Source: CAYGTK01 sp964352775 (lineage in GTDB: Bacteria > Bacteroidota > Bacteroidia > Chitinophagales > CAIOSU01). Taken from it: 6,660 nucleotides of DNA. Positions within the stretch are counted from its first letter, which is position 1; every line of letters begins with the position of its first letter. Positions 1 through 5,365 of the stretch are shown in pieces. The translations under genes were made by a program, and so were the position numbers. The notes beneath the pieces were generated by a model that worked only from the letters and a program-made list of their open reading frames with translations, was not told the origin of the DNA and made no database searches. The stretch spans positions 1 through 6,660 of the forward strand of contig CAYGTK010000210.1 in assembly GCA_964352775.1 (NCBI GenBank), read 5' to 3'.

Positions 1-2613
1 TTTGGCTTCTTCCTTTACTTCCGCTTCCTTCTTCGGCTCTACCTTTTTAGGTGCTTCTTGTTTTGGTTCTTCTGCTTTGCTTTCTAGCACTTTTACCTGC
101 TTCACATCGTTCAAACTCAAGCGGTTACCTAGCGATTTCCAGCCCTTTACGTCAATGAATTCCCAAACGTCTATTTCTTCTTCCTCTTTTATCTTCGATT
201 TTCCACGCTCGGTTTTTACCAATATCCTTGGGAACTTGTCCGTAGTTATAAGCGAGACTTTAGTTTTCTGATGATCGGTAACTATGCTGGTACGTTGGTC
301 TAAAGTGGTCGTCTCAATTTTGAAGCGTTTCACGAAGTACTGCTTCTTATCGCCATCGTGATAGATACACGATACCACAGTTTTGTCTTGCAGTTTCACC
401 ACCTCTTTTATGTCCGCCATATTGTAGTGATTTGTCAGCTCGAAGTTGGTGAGTTCGTACGATCCATCTTTGTAGAGCACCAGTATCTTATCGTCGCCAA
501 TAAACTGACCGAGATAATCGCCCCGTTCCTCAGCATTGATACGCCCAACGGTTCTATCCAACCAAATATCACGTCCACCTATTGTAGATTCGCCTACCGA
601 TTTCTGAGTGATCTTCCGTATCGGGTAGCGGCTTAAAATATTACCCCCTGCCCCACGGCCTTTTATATCTAAGTCGGCAAGGTCAAAATCAAAGTCCTTC
701 ATCCTAGCCTTCGCGCCTTGCGATAGTTGCACCTTTATCACTTCCGATTCTCCATTAGGGTGGGCAGCGAAATAAAGCAACTTAGAGCCTTTTACGCCCT
801 TACTCACATCATACTCACGATTCATGGTAGCCGAGGTGACTTGGAAACGCTTCACATAGCTACGTTTGCTACCTGCATCCCAATACACCGCATGGTACAC
901 CATCATATCATCGCCCTTGCGCCACACGGCCACGTGGATAATATCCTTACCCACAAACACCTTATCAGCAATTTTGACTACCTGATACTTGCCATCCTTT
1001 CTAAAAGCGATAACCTTATCAATATCCGAGCAGTCTTCTACAAATTCGTCTTTCTTTAGGCTATAGCCTATAAAGCCCTCGGCCCTATTCACGTACAGCT
1101 TGGCATTGTTGGCGGCAACTCTTGATGCCTTTATAGTACCAAATGTTTTCAGTTCCGTTTTGCGCTCGCGGCCTTTTCCGTGCTTCTCTAATATCCGTTG
1201 GAAGTAGGCAATGGCGTAATCAGTCAAATGCTCCAAGTCATGTTGTACTTGGGTCAGTTCGTCTTCTATCTTCTTTATAAGCTCATCAGCCTTAAAGCCA
1301 TCGAATTTAGAGATACGCTTGATCTTTATCTCCGTCAATCTAACAATATCGTCAGTGGTTACATCGCGGTGCAAGCCCAATACTTTCTTACTCTTATTCG
1401 GTCGCGATGGAGTACTGATGTATTTGTGTAAGCCTTTGTCTATTGCCTCAATTACCGCCTCCCAAGTCTCTGCCTCTTCAATGTCGCGATAAATACGCTC
1501 TTCAATAAATATCTTCTCTAGCGAGCTGAAATGCCATTTCTCTTGCAGTTCCGCCTTGCGTATCTCCAGTTCTCGGCGCAGCAGGTCTTTGGTATTCTCG
1601 GTGCTGATGCGTAATATTTCATCTATAGAGATGAATATTGGTTTATCGTCTACTATTACACAGCAGTTGGGCGAAATACTCACCTCGCAATCCGTAAAAG
1701 CATACAGAGCATCCAAAGTAACATCGGGCGAAACTCCACTGGCTATTTCCACCAATATCTCTACATCCTTGGCGGTGTTGTCGGTCACCTTCTTTATCTT
1801 GATCTTCCCCTTATCGTTGGCTTTTATTATGCTGTCTATAATCCCGCTGGTGGTAGTACCGTATGATACATCGCGTATTACCAGCGTTTTTTTATCTACT
1901 ATATCAATGTGCGACCGCACGCGTACTTTTCCGCCTCGTAAGCCGTGATTGTACTCGCTCATATCCGCCATTCCACCCGTTGGAAAATCAGGTACTAGCT
2001 GCGTCTTTTTACCTTTCAGCACTTTTATAGAACCTTCTACCAGCTCCACAAAGTTGTGCGGCATCACCTTGGTAGCCAAACCAACGGCAATACCCTCTAC
2101 CCCTTGTGCCAATACCATCGGGAACTTCACGGGCAGGCTAACTGGCTCGCGTTTACGACCATCGTAACTCAACTGCCACTCCGTAGTTTGTGGATTAAAC
2201 ACTACATCTAGCGCAAACTTGCTCAGTCGCGCCTCAATGTAACGTGCGGCGGCTGCACTATCGCCCGTGCGAATATCTCCCCAGTTTCCTTGGGTTTCTA
2301 TCAATAAGTCTTTCTGTCCTAGGTTTACAATAGCATCGCCAATAGAAGCATCACCGTGAGGGTGATACTGCATGGTTTGCCCAATAATGTTGGCTACCTT
2401 GTTAAAGCGACCATCATCCATCTCCTTCATACTGTGCAGAATGCGTCGCTGCACGGGTTTAAACCCATCTTCTAGCTTAGGCACGGCCCGCTCCAGTATC
2501 ACGTAGCTGGCATAGTCAAGGAACCAGTCTTTGTACATACCGCTAAGCTGCTTACTATCTTGCAGTTCGCCGTTTTGCTCCGCTCCGTTAACGTCTTCTA
2601 TTTCTTCGCTCAT
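1..2613 (-). CDS. parC: DNA topoisomerase IV subunit A (ParC/GyrA family), 3' end cut by window edge
   Basis: This is the DNA-cleaving and strand-passing subunit of a type IIA topoisomerase, which acts with the ATPase subunit ParE (encoded at 5366-6660) in decatenating and relaxing chromosomes. The frame is open from ATG at 2613 to base 1 (871 codons, no stop), so only the extreme C-terminus is missing. Visible landmarks are the winged-helix region with QRRILHSM (55-62), the quinolone-pocket helix HPHGDASIGD (84-93), GNWGD (109-113), the catalytic tyrosine Y125 in AAARYIEAR, and I175 in GIAVGLAT, matching the DNA-bending isoleucine of the family. A coiled-coil dimerisation region precedes YFQRILEKHGKGRER (about 468-483). 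A beta-pinwheel C-terminal domain follows, with a GyrA-box-like GRGAGG at 652-657. The last 26 residues are a Lys/Glu/Pro tail. The start is supported by the normal family N-terminus; no Shine-Dalgarno is seen. I call it ParC rather than GyrA from the overall wording and the degenerate GyrA box; the A-subunit assignment itself is certain. Confidence 0.95.
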   Translation of the reverse strand, partial: MSEEIEDVNGAEQNGELQDSKQLSGMYKDWFLDYASYVILERAVPKLEDGFKPVQRRILHSMKEMDDGRFNKVANIIGQTMQYHPHGDASIGDAIVNLGQKDLLIETQGNWGDIRTGDSAAAARYIEARLSKFALDVVFNPQTTEWQLSYDGRKREPVSLPVKFPMVLAQGVEGIAVGLATKVMPHNFVELVEGSIKVLKGKKTQLVPDFPTGGMADMSEYNHGLRGGKVRVRSHIDIVDKKTLVIRDVSYGTTTSGIIDSIIKANDKGKIKIKKVTDNTAKDVEILVEIASGVSPDVTLDALYAFTDCEVSISPNCCVIVDDKPIFISIDEILRISTENTKDLLRRELEIRKAELQEKWHFSSLEKIFIEERIYRDIEEAETWEAVIEAIDKGLHKYISTPSRPNKSKKVLGLHRDVTTDDIVRLTEIKIKRISKFDGFKADELIKKIEDELTQVQHDLEHLTDYAIAYFQRILEKHGKGRERKTELKTFGTIKASRVAANNAKLYVNRAEGFIGYSLKKDEFVEDCSDIDKVIAFRKDGKYQVVKIADKVFVGKDIIHVAVWRKGDDMMVYHAVYWDAGSKRSYVKRFQVTSATMNREYDVSKGVKGSKLLYFAAHPNGESEVIKVQLSQGAKARMKDFDFDLADLDIKGRGAGGNILSRYPIRKITQKSVGESTIGGRDIWLDRTVGRINAEERGDYLGQFIGDDKILVLYKDGSYELTNFELTNHYNMADIKEVVKLQDKTVVSCIYHDGDKKQYFVKRFKIETTTLDQRTSIVTDHQKTKVSLITTDKFPRILVKTERGKSKIKEEEEIDVWEFIDVKGWKSLGNRLSLNDVKQVKVLESKAEEPKQEAPKKVEPKKEAEVKEEAK

Positions 2614-2683
2614 TGCCCAGCTAATTTAAGGCCTTATTCGTTACGGAAATAGCACGTATTTAACAGGCTGTTGTGGATTTGAA

Positions 2684-2704
2684 TTAGATGCTAGATACTA
2701 GAAC
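2684..2704. repeat. Three-unit 7-bp short tandem repeat (CTAGATA-like)
   Basis: Three consecutive heptamers, TTAGATG, CTAGATA and CTAGAAC, lie in the divergent spacer between parC and the small membrane-protein gene. The centre is also a small palindrome, CTAG-ATA-CTAG (2691-2701). It is short enough to be chance alone, but two other intergenic spacers of the window carry repeats in the same 7-bp register. The rest of the 178-bp spacer shows no gene. Confidence 0.45.
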
Positions 2705-2764
2705 CGAGAAGCTAAACCACCTACTGAAAATGGGCATGCTCCTCCCTATAATGGTTAGGTTGAT

Positions 2765-2778
2765 TATTTTAGGGGCTA
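2765..2778 (+). promoter_or_regulatory. Leader/promoter-like motif, copy 1 (TATTTTAGGGGCTA)
   Basis: The 14-mer TATTTTAGGGGCTA ends 13 nt before the ATG of the DUF2834-like gene. Nearly the same string, with one substitution and one extra A, sits just before the monooxygenase start (3235-3249). The 5' part resembles the Bacteroidota -7 element (TAnnTTTG), and the GGGG could act as a weak ribosome-binding region. No convincing -33 TTTG partner is present, so the role is an inference from recurrence and position. Confidence 0.35.
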
Positions 2779-2791
2779 AACTTGTAGTACC

Positions 2792-3109
2792 ATGAACGAG
2801 AGCATTTATAAAGCCGCGCTGTACCTTATTGCCATAGCCTTCACAGCCATATTTTGCATAGTGGTAATTCCACCGCTGATAGAAAACCCTGATGTGCTTG
2901 GTGCGCTTATGGCGGGTTTTGTTAATCCCTACTCGTCGGGTTATTCGGCCGATGTGCTCTGCTGTTGGCTCATTTTGGTGGTTTGGATAATGTACGAGCG
3001 GCCTAAGGTGAAGTACGGTTGGGTATGTGCCCTTATCGGTTTTGTGCCTGGGGTGGCTGTTGGTTTTGCGGGCTATTTGTTATTGAGGCATCGCCAGTTG
3101 AAGGAGTAG
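2792..3109 (+). CDS. Small three-helix membrane protein, DUF2834-like
   Basis: A 105-residue hydrophobic protein with three likely transmembrane helices at about 8-30, 52-68 and 75-98, the last followed by the basic tail RHRQLKE. Between helices 1 and 2 is the polar segment NPYSSGYSAD (45-54), and a charged YERPKVKYG loop (68-76) joins helices 2 and 3. The arrangement of NP...D before helix 2, an acidic/basic loop after it and a terminal 'LLLR' resembles the DUF2834 family of uncharacterised integral membrane proteins. That match is from memory and is moderate. No catalytic motif is visible and no function can be assigned. It lies on the same strand as the monooxygenase 147 bp downstream and shares a leader motif with it, so the two may be co-regulated. 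The ATG at 2792 places helix 1 directly after a short N-terminus. No Shine-Dalgarno is evident beyond the GGGG of the leader motif. Confidence 0.75.
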   Translation: MNESIYKAALYLIAIAFTAIFCIVVIPPLIENPDVLGALMAGFVNPYSSGYSADVLCCWLILVVWIMYERPKVKYGWVCALIGFVPGVAVGFAGYLLLRHRQLKE

Positions 3110-3144
3110 TTACGGCGCTGGATGGTGCTCCCTCCTTGGCACGC

Positions 3145-3176
3145 CATACTTCGACTGCTTCGCGCTCTGTATGACC
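3145..3176. repeat. Decayed REP-like palindrome remnant
   Basis: The segment is bracketed by CATAC (3145-3149) and GTATG (3169-3173) around the GC-rich core CTTCGACTGCTTCGCGCTC. Its 3' half (GCGCTCTGTATGAC) resembles TGCTCAGTATGAC in the 22-bp array (5199-5211) and TGCTCAGTGTAAC at 5310-5322. I read it as an eroded copy of a dispersed intergenic palindrome. The stem is short (5 bp), so it is not a convincing terminator. Confidence 0.35.
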
Positions 3177-3199
3177 TACGCTTTTTGCAATACGGTCAG

Positions 3200-3224
3200 C
3201 TGTTTCTGCCTACTGAGAAAACAG
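3200..3224. promoter_or_regulatory. Dyad CTGTTT-N13-AAACAG upstream of the monooxygenase
   Basis: A perfect 6-bp inverted repeat, CTGTTT (3200-3205) and AAACAG (3219-3224), is separated by 13 bp and lies 32 bp before the monooxygenase ATG. The centre-to-centre distance of 19 bp, close to two helical turns, would suit a dimeric repressor. No regulator gene is visible in the window. Such a dyad can arise by chance. Confidence 0.22.
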
Positions 3225-3234
3225 TCACATTCTG

Positions 3235-3249
3235 TATCTTAAGGGGCTA
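3235..3249 (+). promoter_or_regulatory. Leader/promoter-like motif, copy 2 (TATCTTAAGGGGCTA)
   Basis: Second copy of the motif at 2765-2778, ending 7 nt before the monooxygenase ATG at 3257. The AAGGGG inside it is the only Shine-Dalgarno-like purine run near the start and has workable spacing (10 nt to ATG 3257, 16 nt to ATG 3263). It may be a promoter -7 region with a very short leader, a translation signal, or both. Confidence 0.35.
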
Positions 3250-3256
3250 TTAATTG

Positions 3257-4720
3257 ATGTATATGGCTTCTGATGCTATTCCTTATGTAGATGTTATTGT
3301 GGTGGGTGCGGGCTTGTCGGGTATTGGTGCGGCGTATCACTTGCAGAGTAAATGTCCTGATCGTAGTTATACCGTGCTGGAGAGTCGCCCATCGATGGGG
3401 GGCACGTGGGACTTGTTCAAGTACCCAGGTATTAGGTCAGATAGTGATATGTATACGCTTGGTTTCTCGTTCAATCCATGGACAAGTTCCAACTCGCTGG
3501 CTACGGGTCCGCAGATATTGCAGTACATAAAAGATACGGCTGCCAAGTTTGGGATAGACGAAAAGATACAATACAACCACAAGGTAATAGCCGCCAACTG
3601 GAGCAGCACCGATAAACGATGGACGGTAGAAATTGCCGCTCACGATGGTGTTCCGCAGCAGACCTTGCAATGTCAGTTCTTGTTTATGTGCAGTGGTTAT
3701 TACAACTACGAGCAGGGCTACATGCCCGATTTTAAGAACAGCGATACCTACCAAGGCTTACTCACCCATCCCCAAGCTTGGGACACTAAAACGGATTATA
3801 CTGATAAGCAGGTGATAGTAATTGGTAGTGGCGCTACGGCGGTTACGCTAGTGCCCGAAATGGCCAAGAAAGCGAAGAAGGTGACCATGCTACAACGATC
3901 GCCCACGTATGTGTTGAGCATGCCTGGGGAAGACCCTATTGCCAAATTCTTTAAAAAGATAATGCCCGAACAATGGGCCTATACGGCTACCCGCTGGAAG
4001 AATATTTTGATGACCTTATTGATATTCAACTACTCGCGGAAGTGGCCAGAGAAGATGCGCAAGTTTATACTGAAGGGTGCCAAAAAAGAACTGGGCGACG
4101 ACTACGACCTAAAACACTTTAGCCCCAATTACGACCCTTGGGACCAGCGCCTATGCATAGTGCCCGATGGCGACCTGTTTAAGGCCATTGCCGATGGTAA
4201 GGTGGAGATGGTGACCGACCATATTGAGCAGTTTACCGAAAAGGGTATTCAACTGAAGTCAGGTGATGTGTTGGAGGCTGACATTGTGGTGTCGGCAACA
4301 GGATTGAACCTACAACTGATGGGCGGCATGAAGCTAACCCTTGATGGCGAAGAGGTAAACTTTAACAAGCGACACGTATACCGTGGGGTGATGATAAGCG
4401 GTATGCCCAACTTTGCCTTTGCCGTGGGCTACACCAATGCCAGCTGGACCTTAAAATGCGACCTGAATTGCCACTACGTGACTCGCCTACTGAACCACAT
4501 GGCTAAAAACGGCTACCAAAGCTGTGTTGCCCAATTTGACGATAAGGAATTTGACACCGAACGCCTACTCGATTTTGATGCTGGCTACGTTACCCGATCG
4601 GAACACCTACTACCCAAGCAGGGCGATAAACACCCTTGGAAGGTATACCAGAACTACATTAAAGATTCGCGAAGCTTGAAAAGGGAGAGTATTGCGGATA
4701 GGTGGTTGGTGTATGGGTGA
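3257..4720 (+). CDS. EthA-type flavin-containing (Baeyer-Villiger) monooxygenase
   Basis: A predicted FAD- and NADPH-dependent monooxygenase that uses O2 to oxidise ketones (Baeyer-Villiger) or soft heteroatoms such as sulfur; the substrate is unknown. The 487 residues compare with 489 in Mycobacterium tuberculosis EthA as I recall it, and resemblance runs along the whole length (for example GGTWDLFKYPGIRSDSDMY, CSGYYNY, VIGSGATAVTLVP, TNASWTLK). Motifs in order are the FAD Rossmann loop GAGLSG (17-22) with E42 for the ribose, GGTW...YPGIRSD (48-62), and the Baeyer-Villiger fingerprint YQGLLTHPQAW (165-175, FxGxxxHxxxW with Tyr for Phe). After these come the NADPH Rossmann loop GSGATA (190-195), QRS (213-215), R298 in PWDQRLC aligned with the active-site arginine, and DIVVSATG (342-349). 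No signal peptide or membrane helix is visible, so it is probably cytoplasmic. Starts are possible at TTG 3254, ATG 3257 or ATG 3263; I chose the first ATG. No mycobacterial-type ethR regulator lies beside it. Confidence 0.93.
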   Translation: MYMASDAIPYVDVIVVGAGLSGIGAAYHLQSKCPDRSYTVLESRPSMGGTWDLFKYPGIRSDSDMYTLGFSFNPWTSSNSLATGPQILQYIKDTAAKFGIDEKIQYNHKVIAANWSSTDKRWTVEIAAHDGVPQQTLQCQFLFMCSGYYNYEQGYMPDFKNSDTYQGLLTHPQAWDTKTDYTDKQVIVIGSGATAVTLVPEMAKKAKKVTMLQRSPTYVLSMPGEDPIAKFFKKIMPEQWAYTATRWKNILMTLLIFNYSRKWPEKMRKFILKGAKKELGDDYDLKHFSPNYDPWDQRLCIVPDGDLFKAIADGKVEMVTDHIEQFTEKGIQLKSGDVLEADIVVSATGLNLQLMGGMKLTLDGEEVNFNKRHVYRGVMISGMPNFAFAVGYTNASWTLKCDLNCHYVTRLLNHMAKNGYQSCVAQFDDKEFDTERLLDFDAGYVTRSEHLLPKQGDKHPWKVYQNYIKDSRSLKRESIADRWLVYG

Positions 4721-4725
4721 TGTCG

Positions 4726-4760
4726 GTTTTAAGTGATGGGTTGTAAGTTTTAAGTTTTGG
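4726..4760. repeat. Five-unit 7-bp register repeat (GTTTTAA-like)
   Basis: Five successive heptamers starting at 4726, 4733, 4740, 4747 and 4754 stay in exact 7-bp register. Units 1 and 4 are both GTTTTAA, unit 3 is GTTGTAA, unit 5 is GTTTTGG and unit 2 (GTGATGG) is degenerate. The array begins six bases after the monooxygenase stop. It is not a terminator, because it has no stem. Confidence 0.6.
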
Positions 4761-4782
4761 ATAAGGCCGTTCTAAGCGTCAA

Positions 4783-4811
4783 CGTCATCCTGAATTCATT
4801 TCAGGATCTAA
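4783..4811. repeat. Left 29-bp terminal inverted repeat of the GIY-YIG cassette
   Basis: Perfect reverse complement of 5140-5168 over 29 bp; pairing fails on both sides. The arm is itself palindromic: ATCCTGAA (4787-4794), loop TTCAT, then TTCAGGAT (4800-4807), giving an 8-bp stem with a 5-nt loop. It lies between the convergent ends of the monooxygenase (62 bp away) and the nuclease gene (17 bp away), where a hairpin could also slow transcription, although no T-tract follows it. Confidence 0.88.
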
Positions 4812-4828
4812 GTACCCGCAACCTATTC

Positions 4829-5113
4829 CTACCAATTAGCAGACAGGTCTAAAAGCTCTGGGTTATTCTCTTTCGCCAAGTTCCACTTCCACTCTTTCTG
4901 CCAATTCTTCAACTGCTTTTCCCGTGCAATTGCTTGTTCTACATTGTTGAACTTCTCATAATACACTAGGTACTTAACATGGTACTGTGCGGTAAACCCC
5001 TTAACCGTTTCCTGTTTGTGTTCAAGCACCCTACGCATCAAGTCGTTGGTTACGCCGATGTAGTTAATGGTTCGTGCCTTGTTAGCTAGTATGTATACGT
5101 AGCTTTCTTTCAT
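4829..5113 (-). CDS. Small GIY-YIG endonuclease-like protein (YhbQ/UPF0213 type)
   Basis: A 94-residue stand-alone GIY-YIG domain, predicted to cut DNA through a metal-dependent nuclease fold. The diagnostic elements are complete: VYI (6-8) and YIG (18-20) for the GIY and YIG strands, the catalytic arginine in DLMRR (24-28), and the metal-binding glutamate E65 in AIAREKQLKNW (61-71). The ending NNPELLDL (83-90) is the usual NP-x-x-x-DL close of this short family, so the gene looks full length and functional. The start at ATG 5113 puts YVYIL at residues 5-9, as expected. There is no added DNA-binding domain, so target choice would depend on partners, DNA structure or the flanking hairpins. It lies inside a pair of perfect 29-bp inverted repeats and is transcribed away from parE. 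Biological roles of the single-domain family are poorly defined; DNA repair and mobile-element roles are both possible. Confidence 0.92.
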   Translation of the reverse strand: MKESYVYILANKARTINYIGVTNDLMRRVLEHKQETVKGFTAQYHVKYLVYYEKFNNVEQAIAREKQLKNWQKEWKWNLAKENNPELLDLSANW

Positions 5114-5139
5114 GGTTTTTGTCGGTGGTCATTCTTACG

Positions 5140-5168
5140 TTAGATCCTGAAATGAATTCAGGATGACG
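5140..5168. repeat. Right 29-bp terminal inverted repeat of the GIY-YIG cassette
   Basis: Perfect reverse complement of 4783-4811. It contains the hairpin ATCCTGAA (5144-5151), loop ATGAA, TTCAGGAT (5157-5164). It lies 26 bp upstream of the nuclease ATG, so it occupies the promoter region and could regulate the nuclease gene. Its outer half is also the first part of the 22-bp direct-repeat array. Confidence 0.88.
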
Positions 5169-5244
5169 GTGTGGGGTGTTCAGGATGACGGTGTGGGGTG
5201 CTCAGTATGACGGTTTGAGGTGTTCAGGATGACGGTTTGGGGGT
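5157..5244. repeat. Four 22-bp tandem direct repeats continuing the right inverted repeat
   Basis: Units lie at 5157-5178, 5179-5200, 5201-5222 and 5223-5244. Units 1 and 2 are identical over all 22 bp. Unit 3 starts CTCAGTATGACGG and unit 4 starts TTCAGGATGACGG. Each unit is the outer half-palindrome of the terminal repeat (TTCAGGATGACGG) followed by a G/T-rich tail (such as TGTGGGGTG). There are no unique spacers, so this is not a CRISPR. There is no matching array outside the left arm. Confidence 0.85.
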
Positions 5245-5296
5245 TTCTTTTCGGGATGTGTTCATCAATAACCAAGCTCACCACACTTTTACTACT

Positions 5297-5322
5297 CCAC
5301 TACGTTCCGTGCTCAGTGTAAC
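5297..5322. repeat. REP-like remnant near parE
   Basis: The segment ends in TGCTCAGTGTAAC (5310-5322), which matches TGCTCAGTATGAC of array unit 3 (5199-5211) at 11 of 13 positions and resembles the remnant at 3145-3176. I read it as another eroded copy of the same intergenic repeat family. The neighbouring DNA from 5245 to 5333 holds no gene that I can support. Confidence 0.3.
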
Positions 5323-5333
5323 AAATTGCTATA

Positions 5334-5360
5334 AACTGCCGACTGCGACTGCCGACTGCC
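5334..5360. repeat. Four-unit 7-bp repeat (GACTGCC) beside the parE stop
   Basis: The units are AACTGCC, GACTGC (one base short), GACTGCC and GACTGCC, starting at 5334, 5341, 5347 and 5354. A degenerate fifth unit, AACTATT, runs into the parE stop codon (TTA on this strand, 5366-5368). On the parE-sense strand the motif reads GGCAGTC and would be the first sequence of the 3' untranslated region. Confidence 0.65.
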
Positions 5361-5365
5361 AACTA

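Larger units (their letters stand above)
4783..5168. mobile_element. Candidate 386-bp mobile cassette: GIY-YIG gene between perfect inverted repeats
   Basis: The unit consists of a 29-bp left arm, 17 bp, a 285-bp nuclease gene, 26 bp and a 29-bp right arm. The perfect arms enclosing a single intact endonuclease gene look like a minimal transposon- or REP-type element. No target-site duplication is visible (GCGTCAA precedes it, GTGTGGG follows it). The alternative is that two copies of a dispersed palindrome happen to flank a resident gene. The structure is certain; the mobility is inferred. Confidence 0.5.

Noticed and set aside
2..2167. Several plus-strand open frames of 70-130 codons across the left third of the window
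   Set aside because: They lie opposite the continuous parC frame, which has the catalytic tyrosine and all family motifs. Their own translations show no family features.
2747..2752. TATAAT box as a sigma70 promoter for the small membrane protein
   Set aside because: No TTGACA-like box lies at the right distance, and Bacteroidota use a different promoter consensus.
3254..3256. TTG as the monooxygenase start
   Set aside because: An ATG follows immediately at 3257 and another at 3263, and homologues need only a short stretch before the Rossmann strand.
3291..3815. Short open frames on both strands inside the monooxygenase gene
   Set aside because: The monooxygenase frame covers the region with conserved FAD and NADPH motifs; the alternatives are low-complexity shadows.
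4787..4807. Rho-independent terminator between the convergent genes
   Set aside because: The hairpin is real, but no run of T follows on either strand and its stem is not GC-rich. It is better explained as part of the inverted repeat.
4776..5175. Target-site duplication flanking the GIY-YIG cassette
   Set aside because: The bases immediately outside the two arms (GCGTCAA on the left, GTGTGGG on the right) do not match at any short length.
5157..5244. CRISPR array
   Set aside because: The 22-bp units abut directly with no unique spacers, and there is no cas gene in the window.
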